Below, piece after piece: positions 15,701 to 22,509 of a stretch of DNA of 22,867 bases; positions within the stretch are counted from its first letter, which is position 1; each line of letters begins with the position of its first letter. Source of the stretch: an uncultured Alphaproteobacteria bacterium (lineage in GTDB: Bacteria > Pseudomonadota > Alphaproteobacteria > RF32 > CAG-239); the NCBI GenBank assembly GCA_934254585.1, contig CAKQLF010000014.1, forward strand, positions 1 through 22,867. Reading direction: 5' to 3'. The notes beneath the pieces were generated by a model, which was given only the letters and a program-made list of their open reading frames with translations, made no database searches and had not been told where the DNA came from. A program made the translations under genes and the position numbers.

Positions 15701-18250
15701 GTGGCTGACAGTTATTTAGTTAATGAAGAAGAACTTTCTGGTAGCAAAGATGAAGAAGATCCGATTCTGGTTGCTCAGCGATATCTGAACATCTTTCACC
15801 AAATTCACATCTTTAATGCCACCAAAAAAGAGGAATTTGACAAATCCCTTTTGGAAATGCCGGAAAAAATTAAAGAATTAATGATTACCATTCCGGGCGG
15901 CCGCGTTCTTTTGGAACACATTAAAGAAATTGAAGAAAAACAAGGCATAAACACCGTTGAAACTTCATCATTGATTTCACAAAATCTTGAAGAAGAAAAA
16001 AAATCTATTGACAGCTTAAAACCACACCCCATAAGCGGAGGCGGAGGAGAAATAACCCTAAGCTCCGATTTTGCCGAAAATTTAGCCAACTCTTTGGCCA
16101 CCGCCCTAAAAAACAACAATGTCGCATCATCAGGTGAAAATCTGGACTCATTAGCCGCCGTGCTAAGCAAGTCTTTTAACGCCTATGCTAGTAATATGCA
16201 AACTCTGACAGCTAGCATTTTACGGCAAAACGCCCAACAAGTCACAACGCAATCCACTGTTTCGGCACCGCTTTCCGCACCTATTCCCAACGCCGCGGCA
16301 GGTCTTAGCGCGACGCAGCAGAATTTGCAGAACAATAATTCGACGACGGTAAACAATATCAACATTGATTCTTCATATTTCAAAAGCTTAAACAATACGC
16401 TGCTGCAAAATGACACTCGCCGTCACGAAGATATGATGAAAATTGTATCGGTGCTCAATCAAAATATTGGAAACTTATCTTCCGGCACATCTTTAGAATC
16501 AGGAGCCTCGTCGGCAGTTCTGGCCAATACGATAACCGCCGCGTTGCGCGAAAACAACTCACAGCAAATTGAAGCCATTAAATCTTTTGGCGAAATGTTG
16601 GTGCAAGCTTTCACACAATCTCAGCAAGAATTAGCCAAGACATTGGCAAAATCCAAAACCAGACCGACAGTTAAGGTTGTTGTGTCCCAAGATGTTGACG
16701 TCGACGAAGAATCAGAGGTCGAAACCGTTGCCCCGCTCACACCGGCTAAACCGACCACAACCACGGCTTCTAATAACAATCAAAATAAAAGCTCCAAAAA
16801 TGCCAACATTTTGCCTCCGTCAGAAAATAAAGATAAAAAAGAAAAAGGCGGAATTATCAAAAGTTTTAGCGAAAAATTGAGCGAAACCACTAATAAACTG
16901 GCCCAAAACATTGGAAACGCGCAAAAAGAACGCTCGGAATCCCTGCTAAATCGCATTAATAACAGTCTGAACAAAATAAATGATTTGAAAAAACAAAATC
17001 AAAACATCGCGCCGCAAAACAAAGCGGAAGAAAAAGCTTTCAGACCAGAAAAAAAAGAAAATGAAAAAAATAACAAACAGGCAAACAATCAACCGGAAAA
17101 TAAAAAAATCGACAACAAGCCGAATACACAGCCAACCGTCGAAACTCCGGCTAAAAACAAAAATCCTCAACCTGAGACTAAAATTGAACATACGCAATTT
17201 ATCGAACCTAAACCCGATAAAAAATTTGCTCAGACTGACAAGCTGAAATCAGAAACTTCTACCCCGAAACAGTTTACTGATAACACCGAAAAAACGCCGC
17301 AACCAAAAGCTGAAAACAAAACTCCGCTTAATCAACAAACCAAACCGGACGCGTTGCAAGCTGAGAGCAAACCGCAAGCTGAGAGCAAACCGGCTTCAAA
17401 CAATTTTGCAGAAACCAAGCAACCCCAAACTTTAGGCGACGATTTCAATATTGATTCTATTTTAGACGATTTACCAAATGATGATGTATCGCTTCCACAG
17501 ACAAACTCAGCTGATGAATTAGATATTTTTGCTGATAATAATTTTGCACCTTTATCATCTGACACTAATTTGCCTAAAGAAACAACAATTGCCACGAAAA
17601 ACGAGCCATCTTTGGCCGACAAAGCGGACATTTTGTTAAATAAAGAAAATCCGAATATAAAGCAAAATCTTCAAGTTTCGCCGCAATCAGCCACTCCAAA
17701 AGATGAAACAATTGAGGCAAAAAACACTATTTCCGGCGATGAGTTACTTACCGACATTACAGACAACAAGCCAGCCTCCGCGCCTAAATCACAGCTTCAT
17801 TCTTATGAGGACGCCCTTTTGAAAATTAAGAACGCACTCAGCTCTGATGAAGACATTTCATTGCAAAATATTGATGTAAAGCCGGTTTCGCTTGGTTCTG
17901 ACGATGATTTTCCTTCAACTTCTCCTATCGCAAACAAGGCCGATTCCTCGCCTACTCCGTCAGCTGAAAAAAAAGATGACGATGATTGGGAATATGTCGA
18001 TGAAAACGGCAACCCGATTTCCGCTGATGACGACGGCGATTGGGAATATGTCGATGAAAACGGCAATCCGATTTCCGCTGATGACGACGGCGATTGGGAA
18101 TATGTTGATGAAAACGGCAATCCGATTTCCGCCGATGATGACGGCGATTGGGAATATGTTGATGAAAACGGCAACCCGATTTCCGCTGATGACGACGGCG
18201 ATTGGGAATATGTCGATGAAAACGGCAACCCGATTGAAAATAAATCATAA
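15701..18250 (+). CDS. Large acidic low-complexity protein with five C-terminal 18-residue repeats
   Basis: The 849-residue product has no signal peptide or membrane segment. The first about 95 residues are a compact helical region (PILVAQRYLNIFHQIHIF). Then come Asn/Ser/Gln-rich stretches with LANSLATALKNNN and LANTITAALRENN motifs, and a long Lys/Asn/Pro/Gln-rich disordered middle (about 340-570). Acidic segments end in five repeats with the core DWEYVDENGNPIS. I do not recognise a family. A GTG start at 15701 is chosen: AGGATAA lies 7-10 nt upstream and the next genes begin with the same MA(D/E) pattern. The in-frame region upstream offers no ATG. It heads the third operon block, just after the palindrome. 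A cytoplasmic scaffold or a secreted substrate are both possible. Confidence 0.75.
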   Translation: MADSYLVNEEELSGSKDEEDPILVAQRYLNIFHQIHIFNATKKEEFDKSLLEMPEKIKELMITIPGGRVLLEHIKEIEEKQGINTVETSSLISQNLEEEKKSIDSLKPHPISGGGGEITLSSDFAENLANSLATALKNNNVASSGENLDSLAAVLSKSFNAYASNMQTLTASILRQNAQQVTTQSTVSAPLSAPIPNAAAGLSATQQNLQNNNSTTVNNINIDSSYFKSLNNTLLQNDTRRHEDMMKIVSVLNQNIGNLSSGTSLESGASSAVLANTITAALRENNSQQIEAIKSFGEMLVQAFTQSQQELAKTLAKSKTRPTVKVVVSQDVDVDEESEVETVAPLTPAKPTTTTASNNNQNKSSKNANILPPSENKDKKEKGGIIKSFSEKLSETTNKLAQNIGNAQKERSESLLNRINNSLNKINDLKKQNQNIAPQNKAEEKAFRPEKKENEKNNKQANNQPENKKIDNKPNTQPTVETPAKNKNPQPETKIEHTQFIEPKPDKKFAQTDKLKSETSTPKQFTDNTEKTPQPKAENKTPLNQQTKPDALQAESKPQAESKPASNNFAETKQPQTLGDDFNIDSILDDLPNDDVSLPQTNSADELDIFADNNFAPLSSDTNLPKETTIATKNEPSLADKADILLNKENPNIKQNLQVSPQSATPKDETIEAKNTISGDELLTDITDNKPASAPKSQLHSYEDALLKIKNALSSDEDISLQNIDVKPVSLGSDDDFPSTSPIANKADSSPTPSAEKKDDDDWEYVDENGNPISADDDGDWEYVDENGNPISADDDGDWEYVDENGNPISADDDGDWEYVDENGNPISADDDGDWEYVDENGNPIENKS
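17984..18235 (+). repeat. Five tandem 54-bp repeats
   Basis: Units begin at 17984, 18038, 18092, 18146 and 18200 (the last is partial) and encode DWEYVDENGNPISADDDG. Substitutions between units are nearly all synonymous. The period of exactly 18 codons keeps the frame when units are gained or lost. Confidence 0.9.
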
Positions 18251-18312
18251 AAAATTATTTACAAACCAAGCGGTCTTGATTAGTATAAAAATAAACTTAC
18301 AAGGATAAAATT

Positions 18313-18813
18313 ATGGCAGAAGAAAATTTTCAACCAATTACAAAAGAAGCCCTTTGGTATGTGGACAATTATATTGTGCTGATAGACTATTATGACCGCA
18401 CCATATCTCGCATTGCGGCACGCTGTATACGCACCGGAAACATTGCTCTGGAAGAATACAAATTTTATCCTTATGTTCTTGATGTTTTGGAAGAAATTTG
18501 CGAAACCGGAAACTATATTTTAGAGCATACGGAATTATATCCTTATATTGAAAAGAAAATAGCCGGCGGCGTAGAAGCCTTAAAACGAAATCTGGCCATA
18601 TATCAAGAAGAACTTACCAACAACCAGTCACCGGATATGCTGAAAACTGACCCGAACGAGTCTCAAAAAATGAATGAAGTTATGAGCAACTTTGATAAAT
18701 CAGTTGACCCGACTTCCGGCGCGGGAATGAACATTGATGACTTAATGAAAAAGTTAATGGCTGAAAACAATATTAATTCTTCGGACAACGAAGATAACAA
18801 TCAGCAACAATGA
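18313..18813 (+). CDS. Small soluble helical protein, unrecognised
   Basis: The 166-residue product has no signal peptide or membrane segment. Residues about 8-110 look helical and aromatic-rich (WYVDNYIVLIDYYDR, LEEYKFYPYVLDVLEEI, ILEHTELYPYIEKKI), with a twice-repeated YPYVLD/YPYIEK motif suggesting an internal duplication. The C-terminus is acidic, Asn/Gln-rich and probably disordered. AAGGATAAAA precedes ATG 18313 and is nearly identical to the site of the 15701 gene. The stop is 7 bp from the next start. Its place between the repeat protein and the secretin-like lipoprotein suggests a cytoplasmic accessory factor of the apparatus, but nothing in the sequence shows a specific function. 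Confidence 0.75.
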   Translation: MAEENFQPITKEALWYVDNYIVLIDYYDRTISRIAARCIRTGNIALEEYKFYPYVLDVLEEICETGNYILEHTELYPYIEKKIAGGVEALKRNLAIYQEELTNNQSPDMLKTDPNESQKMNEVMSNFDKSVDPTSGAGMNIDDLMKKLMAENNINSSDNEDNNQQQ

Positions 18814-18820
18814 GGAAATT

Positions 18821-20152
18821 ATGAAAAAAAATACCAATTCTTTGCTTGTTACAACACTTTTATCACTCGCGCTTTTCAGCCTCACCGCCTGCATCAGCCG
18901 TGATGATATACCCGAAGAAAACGGAACTGAAATTGATTTACCGCAAATAAAAACTTCGGCGACTCAAAATCCTAAAGTTTCGACTGATCAGGCAAAACCT
19001 GAACCGGAGATTGTTTTTTCCGATCCTGAAAATCCGGCGATTATTCGCACACCTGAAGGCGCGAATGCCTTGGATTTGGAAACTCCGCTGCGCTGCAACG
19101 TAAACTGGAAAACTCAACAAATGGTTTTGACTTTGCCTTATGTAAATTCTGCCTTCAAATTAGAGCGCAACGGTAAAAATGATCCGTTACCGCGTTTTGA
19201 AGTCACCGGTTTTTCATTTGATATGATGCCGGCCGAGCAAGCGTTGGTAAAACTAACCAAAGAAGCCGGAATACGCATTTCCTCGGCAGATGGTCCCTAC
19301 ACCAGCATTTCAGCCGAAGATTTGAAAGGTGAGTTTTCGGAAGTTATCAAAATGATAGCAGATTCGGCCGATATTTATTACACTTACAACGCCAAAGACA
19401 AAATTCTGACATTAAGTCGGCGCGTCAGTATGACACTGTATACGCCTCCGTCACGGCCTATTATATTAGGATTGCTAGATGTAATTCGCGGTGCGGGAAT
19501 AACTAATATTGTCACCAATTGGGCGGACTATTCCATCACTTTTGACGCCGACGTAGAAACCCGCAACAAAATGCAGGAATTGATAAAGTCTTTTGAAAAC
19601 AGCCCTACACTGATTGCCTATGATGTCAGCATTTTCAGACTCTATCCTTATGCCGCACAAGACATTGAATGGAAAAATTTGTTGGAAGCATTTGATTTTG
19701 GTTCAATCACCACGGCGCAAACCGGTGTTATCGGACGTGTTTTAACCACCACCAACGATATTTCTATTGAAAAATTGCAGCAATTTTTGGGCAATCAGGC
19801 CACAATTGAATCTGTTTCCGAAGGAAAATTTGTAGTACCTAATTTATGGCTTTCTCGTTTTGACATCGGTAAATGCAGCAAGCCGGAAGCCAATGCTTAT
19901 GGTATGTCGATTTTGGCAAAATCTTCCGTTGAAAAGAAAAATGAAATTTTTTCTGACATAACTTTAGAAGAAACCAACGGACAGGTCACGCAATTCAAAA
20001 TAAGAAACAAACTCGGTGAAAACTTTATGATTATCGGTTTGCCAAACGAGCTTTTTGGAATTAAGAGCCCTAAATCCGAAACAATTATATTTATGGTTCC
20101 ACGTCTTATCAGAACCTTAAAAACCAATGAAAGCATAAAGAACAGAATTTAA
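18821..20152 (+). CDS. Secretin-like outer-membrane lipoprotein (PilN-like)
   Basis: The 443-residue product has a lipoprotein signal (LTAC, Cys 24). After a Pro-rich linker, residues about 126-200 resemble the STN/N0 domain of secretins (FSFDMMPAEQALVKLTKEAG to ILTLSRR). Residues about 212-275 resemble a ring-building N domain (TNIVTNWADYSITFDAD, then KMQELIKSFENSPTLIAYDVSI). The last about 40 residues (GLPNELFGIKSPKSETIIFMVPRLI) match the closing strand of the secretin barrel. Secretins form outer-membrane pores. Lipoprotein secretins of the PilN type serve type IVb pili on conjugative plasmids. At 443 residues it is shorter than typical PilN (about 550), and the conserved Val-Pro/Gly-rich gate region is poorly preserved, so it may be a reduced secretin. 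GAGGAAAT precedes ATG 18821. Confidence 0.7.
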   Translation: MKKNTNSLLVTTLLSLALFSLTACISRDDIPEENGTEIDLPQIKTSATQNPKVSTDQAKPEPEIVFSDPENPAIIRTPEGANALDLETPLRCNVNWKTQQMVLTLPYVNSAFKLERNGKNDPLPRFEVTGFSFDMMPAEQALVKLTKEAGIRISSADGPYTSISAEDLKGEFSEVIKMIADSADIYYTYNAKDKILTLSRRVSMTLYTPPSRPIILGLLDVIRGAGITNIVTNWADYSITFDADVETRNKMQELIKSFENSPTLIAYDVSIFRLYPYAAQDIEWKNLLEAFDFGSITTAQTGVIGRVLTTTNDISIEKLQQFLGNQATIESVSEGKFVVPNLWLSRFDIGKCSKPEANAYGMSILAKSSVEKKNEIFSDITLEETNGQVTQFKIRNKLGENFMIIGLPNELFGIKSPKSETIIFMVPRLIRTLKTNESIKNRI

Positions 20153-20163
20153 CGGAGATAAAA

Positions 20164-20766
20164 ATGGAAGAAAATCAGATGAGCAGCGGTCCGCGCAAAA
20201 TAAGAAAAATTAAACGCCCTCGTTTGCAAGAGAACCAACCGGCCACCTATGGTGTTCCCGAAAAAATTTCTGCTATGCCGCAGCCTGCCGAACAAAACGA
20301 TATCCACGAAATGTTTTATAACAACAACGGAGATGCTGAAAACATTCAGTTTATCACCGATGATGATTTTCTGCCGCAAAACACTGAAAATCTGGCCTAT
20401 TTTCTAAAAAACAAAACCATTTTGTTAATGTTGGTGTTGTCCGTTGTTTTTGGCACGGTGTTTGGAGCCACATTTTTTTCTAGTAAAGAAACCACTAAAC
20501 GCGGTCTGGAAGGAGTTGTTGTAAACTCTGATGTTCCGGCCGGACGGAGTCGTTGTGGGCTTGTGGAACCGCATCAGGGGTGCGTGCTCTACATTATGAA
20601 CCCGAAAAATCAAGAGGTTACGGGCAAAGACTTTTTTGCTACTGCGGCTCAATGGACACGCCGTGAACGCTATTTAATTGAAACCGGCAATATGCACTAC
20701 AGCAGCAAACGGATTCGCCCGGGGTATATTGCTCAAATCAACATTCCACCGCTTTCTAACCAATAG
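20164..20766 (+). CDS. Bitopic membrane protein of the secretion cluster
   Basis: The 200-residue product has a basic/Pro-rich cytoplasmic N-terminus with IRKIKRPR at about 13-20. One membrane segment lies at about 85-105, and a periplasmic domain of about 95 residues contains two Cys (131, 140) that could form a disulfide. The layout (long cytoplasmic tail, one crossing, small periplasmic domain) is that of VirB10-like or pilus-scaffold proteins, but no family motif is recognisable and it is far shorter than VirB10. ACGGAGAT precedes ATG 20164, 12 bp after the secretin-like gene, so the two are cotranscribed and may contact each other across the periplasm. It is the last gene before the RNA repeat array, whose first terminator would end the operon. 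Confidence 0.75.
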   Translation: MEENQMSSGPRKIRKIKRPRLQENQPATYGVPEKISAMPQPAEQNDIHEMFYNNNGDAENIQFITDDDFLPQNTENLAYFLKNKTILLMLVLSVVFGTVFGATFFSSKETTKRGLEGVVVNSDVPAGRSRCGLVEPHQGCVLYIMNPKNQEVTGKDFFATAAQWTRRERYLIETGNMHYSSKRIRPGYIAQINIPPLSNQ

Positions 20767-20786
20767 AGCAAGCCACAGCACAATAT

Positions 20787-20897
20787 GGTCGGGGAGCTTT
20801 TAGCGTATGTTCAGAGCTTTCAGCTCAAAGGCTAAAAGAATCATTTCTGTGTAGTGATCTTTGTACTCTCCGACCACCTTTTTCAGGTGGTTTTATT
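20787..20897 (+). ncRNA. Structured RNA A, copy 1
   Basis: P1 pairs 20787-20796 (GGTCGGGGAG) with 20866-20875 (CTCTCCGACC). P2 pairs CTTTTAGC with GCTAAAAG and is capped by a GAGC/GCTC hairpin. P3 pairs ATCATT with AGTGAT around a 7-nt loop. A terminator hairpin follows. This copy has no promoter like that of copy 2, so it is probably the 3' end of the secretion operon transcript. Confidence 0.65.
20873..20897 (+). terminator. Rho-independent terminator after RNA A copy 1
   Basis: ACCACCT and AGGTGGT form a 7-bp stem with a 5-nt loop, followed by TTTATTTT. Its left arm shares three bases with the 3' arm of P1. It would also terminate the operon ending at 20766. Confidence 0.8.
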
Positions 20898-20931
20898 TTA
20901 TCTGGTTTTGTGCGGTTGACATATATTAAAC

Positions 20932-20960
20932 TTGACTTGCTGACATTTATTTTCTAAAAT
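20932..20960 (+). promoter_or_regulatory. Promoter of RNA B, unit 1
   Basis: TTGACT (20932-20937), a 17-nt spacer and TAAAAT (20955-20960) give a good sigma70-type promoter with a start near 20967. Confidence 0.6.
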
Positions 20961-20966
20961 TAAATC

Positions 20967-21028
20967 AGCTTGGGCTAAAACTCAAGTTAGTGCCTTACAA
21001 GGTGCGGAGTTTCAAAGGCTCTTTTTTT
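20967..21028 (+). ncRNA. Putative small RNA B, copy 1
   Basis: About 62 nt from the predicted start to a run of T (21022-21028). CTTGGG/CTCAAG forms a 5' hairpin. The GCCTT at 20992-20996 pairs with AAGGC just before the U-run, a terminator-like stem with a long loop. No ribosome binding site or ORF is seen. Confidence 0.4.
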
Positions 21029-21081
21029 ATACCGCGGTGTTAGGATATAACATCGTTAAATTGTCAGCTGCGCAAAACAGC

Positions 21082-21109
21082 TTGCAATGAATATATCCCC
21101 GATTATAGC
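21082..21109 (+). promoter_or_regulatory. Promoter of RNA A copy 2, flanked by an inverted repeat
   Basis: TTGCAA (21082-21087) and TATAGC (21104-21109) are 16 nt apart. The start would fall on the first G of the P1 stem (21115). TCCCCGA (21096-21102) and TCGGGGA (21117-21123) form an inverted repeat around the -10. Confidence 0.5.
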
Positions 21110-21114
21110 AATAT

Positions 21115-21222
21115 GGTCGGGGAGCTTTTAGCGTATGTTCAGGGTTTTCCCAAAGGCTAAAAGAATCATTTCGGTATAGTGATCTTTGTACTCTCCGACC
21201 ACCTTTCTCAGGTGGTTTTATT
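21115..21222 (+). ncRNA. Structured RNA A, copy 2
   Basis: It has the same three-way junction: P1 21115-21124 with 21191-21200, P2 CTTTTAGC/GCTAAAAG, P3 ATCATT/AGTGAT with a different 7-nt loop (TCGGTAT). The apical hairpin is GGG/CCC here instead of GAGC/GCTC, so pairing is kept although the bases changed. With its own promoter and terminator, this is the best candidate for an independent RNA of about 108 nt. Confidence 0.7.
21198..21222 (+). terminator. Rho-independent terminator after RNA A copy 2
   Basis: ACCACCT (21198-21204) pairs with AGGTGGT (21210-21216), followed by TTTATT. Confidence 0.8.
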
Positions 21223-21257
21223 ATTATATGGTTTTGTGCAGTTGACATATATTAAAC

Positions 21258-21286
21258 TTGACTTGCTGACATTTATTTTCTAAAAT
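21258..21286 (+). promoter_or_regulatory. Promoter of RNA B, unit 2
   Basis: TTGACT (21258-21263), a 17-nt spacer and TAAAAT (21281-21286) are unchanged from unit 1. Confidence 0.6.
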
Positions 21287-21292
21287 TCAATC

Positions 21293-21355
21293 AGCTTGAA
21301 TAAAAAACAAGTCAGTGCCTTTTTAAGGTGCGGAGTTTCAAAGGCTCTTTTTTTT
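21293..21355 (+). ncRNA. Putative small RNA B, copy 2
   Basis: It is a near-copy of the RNA B in unit 1, ending in an 8-nt U-run. The 5' hairpin is reduced to CTTG/CAAG and the loop of the terminator-like stem has changed, while the GCCTT/AAGGC pairing is kept. Confidence 0.4.
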
Positions 21356-21441
21356 ACATCACGGTGTTAGGATATAACATCGTTAAATTGTCAGCTGCAC
21401 AAAACAGCTTACAATGAATATATCCCCGATTGTAGCAATAT

Positions 21442-21550
21442 GGTCGGGGAGCTTTTAGCGTATGTTCAGGGCTTTGCTCAAAGGCTAAGAGAATCATTTT
21501 GATGTAGTGATCTTTGTACTCTCCGACCACCTTTCTCAGGTGGTTTAATT
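21442..21550 (+). ncRNA. Structured RNA A, copy 3, leader of the lipoprotein gene
   Basis: P1 pairs 21442-21451 with 21519-21528. P2 reads CTTTTAGC/GCTAAGAG, where the A-to-G change leaves a U-G wobble. The apical hairpin is GGGC/GCTC and the P3 loop is TTGATGT. The -35 and -10 equivalents (TTACAA, TGTAGC) are weaker than in copy 2. It ends about 25 nt before the start codon of the lipoprotein gene, so it could act as a transcribed leader. Confidence 0.65.
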
Positions 21551-21552
21551 TT
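21526..21552 (+). terminator. Terminator or attenuator before the lipoprotein gene
   Basis: ACCACCT pairs with AGGTGGT, followed by TTAATTTTAT. The U-tract is interrupted by AA compared with copies 1 and 2, so termination may be partial here. That would allow read-through into the gene at 21574. Confidence 0.6.
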
Positions 21553-21573
21553 ATCTATAGGAAAGGAAAAATT

Positions 21574-22149
21574 ATGTCACTAAAACATAACATATTATAT
21601 AGTTCGCTATTGCTACTTGGTGCTTGCGGCACAGTTTTTAGCGGCTCATCACAAACAATCACATTTGATTCAAACATAAAAGAAAATATAGACATTTACG
21701 CAAACGGAGCTTTAGTCTGCACAAAAACTCCTTGCGTTGTAGATATTGACAGAGGCTCCGCACCTTTGACAATTATCGCCAAAGCCAAAGGCTATGAAGA
21801 TTCCGTAATGCAGGATAAAGCCAAAATTAATACGGTCTCTTGGGGCAATTTGCTGAGTGTTTATAGCTGGACTACAGATTTTGCCACCAGTTCAATGTGG
21901 AAATATTCCGAAAGCGGCGTTTACATAAATATGCGCAAAAGAGACTTGACTGCCGTTGAACTGAACAAATATAACAAAGATGCCAAAATCAAAGCTTTTG
22001 CTCTCTATAATTTTGCCGAATTGAAACTTAACAATCCGGAATATACTTTGGCTCTAAAAGAACTCACCGGCAAAAACCAACAAGAACTGACCTCTATAAT
22101 TCAAAACTCGGCCACAGAAGTCGAATTAGCGACCGCTCTGACTAATTAA
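21574..22149 (+). CDS. PEGA-like lipoprotein
   Basis: ATG 21574 is chosen over the upstream in-frame ATG 21514 because it follows AGGAAAGGA by 6 nt and begins a lipoprotein signal (LGAC, Cys 18). The longer frame would translate the RNA A terminator. The product has 191 residues. Residues about 28-75 resemble a PEGA domain: IDIYANGALVCTKTPCVVDIDRG, then LTIIAKAKGYED, a small beta fold found in surface proteins. The rest is Asn/Lys/Leu-rich and unrecognised. There are two further Cys in the PEGA-like part. The usual N-terminal Gly-x-x-V of PEGA is replaced by I/A residues, so the assignment is tentative. The gene stands alone behind RNA A copy 3, which may regulate it. Confidence 0.7.
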   Translation: MSLKHNILYSSLLLLGACGTVFSGSSQTITFDSNIKENIDIYANGALVCTKTPCVVDIDRGSAPLTIIAKAKGYEDSVMQDKAKINTVSWGNLLSVYSWTTDFATSSMWKYSESGVYINMRKRDLTAVELNKYNKDAKIKAFALYNFAELKLNNPEYTLALKELTGKNQQELTSIIQNSATEVELATALTN

Positions 22150-22163
22150 GCAAATTATATAAC

Positions 22164-22201
22164 TTGCATATTGACAAAATATGCAAATTTTGTTATATAA
22201 T
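22164..22201 (+). promoter_or_regulatory. Promoter with a 9-bp-arm palindrome over the -35
   Basis: TTGACA (22171-22176) and TATATA (22194-22199, 17-nt spacer) or TATAAT (22196-22201) form a promoter for the 22243 gene. TTGCATATT (22164-22172) and AATATGCAA (22178-22186) are perfect inverted repeats around GACAA, covering the -35. It could be an operator, or a weak terminator for the lipoprotein gene. Confidence 0.6.
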
Positions 22202-22242
22202 CGTCGTCTTTTATATTATTAATTATTTTAAATTATTTTTTT

Positions 22243-22440
22243 ATGGATTCAAATTTAACTGTAACCGCAAACGGAAAAATTTATTGTGCTTTTTGCACAA
22301 GAGTGTTGTCTGTGAATGAGGAATGTCATTGCAAAGGTGCGGAAAATGCCAGAGCAAAAGCTGAAAAAAAGGCTCGCAATGCGCAAAAAAATTCTTCAAA
22401 CAATGTTAGTTACTGCCCGCCGCGTGGTTTTAACAAATAA
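22243..22440 (+). CDS. Small Cys-rich (zinc-ribbon-like) protein
   Basis: The 65-residue product has CAFC and, 11 residues later, CHC, plus a lone Cys near the end. The CxxC to CxC spacing suggests a small metal-binding knuckle. The middle is Ala/Lys-rich and helical, and the end basic. No ribosome binding site precedes ATG 22243: the 15 nt upstream are A/T only apart from the start codon, which weakens the call. The strong promoter before it and the strong terminator 20 bp after it support a real transcription unit. No family is recognised. Nucleic-acid binding would fit the size and charge but is inference. Confidence 0.6.
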   Translation: MDSNLTVTANGKIYCAFCTRVLSVNEECHCKGAENARAKAEKKARNAQKNSSNNVSYCPPRGFNK

Positions 22441-22461
22441 ACTTTGCTAAGTTAATTTCCT

Positions 22462-22509
22462 AAACGAAGTTAAACTGACTGTTATCTGGTCTTTTTAACT
22501 TCGTTTTTT
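22462..22509 (+). terminator. Strong Rho-independent terminator
   Basis: AAACGAAGTTAAA (22462-22474) pairs perfectly with TTTAACTTCGTTT (22494-22506), followed by TTTT. The 19-nt loop is long, but the 13-bp stem and T-run are convincing. Confidence 0.8.

Larger units (their letters stand above)
20781..21548 (+). repeat. Tandem direct repeat, period 327-328 bp, two full units plus a third partial
   Basis: Units start at 20781, 21109 and 21436 (caatatggtcgggg). The two full units match over nearly their whole length, with substitutions concentrated in hairpin loops. The third stops after the terminator hairpin, just before a lipoprotein gene. Each unit holds RNA A with a terminator. The two full units also hold a promoter, RNA B with a U-run, and a spacer that provides the promoter of the next RNA A. 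No credible protein-coding frame runs through the units. Confidence 0.9.

Noticed and set aside
21027..21248. Minus-strand ORF through the tandem repeat
   Set aside because: It spans the promoter, terminator and RNA stems of the repeat and is explained by the structured RNA. Its equivalents in the other units are broken.
20781..21548. CRISPR array
   Set aside because: The units are about 327 bp with no short repeat/spacer alternation and no cas genes nearby.
20781..21548. Transposon or MITE explanation for the repeat
   Set aside because: There are no terminal inverted repeats or target-site duplications at the unit ends and no transposase. The pairing-preserving changes fit RNA function better.
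21514..21573. Upstream ATG for the lipoprotein gene
   Set aside because: It would translate the RNA A terminator and bury the lipoprotein signal inside the protein. ATG 21574 has the ribosome site.
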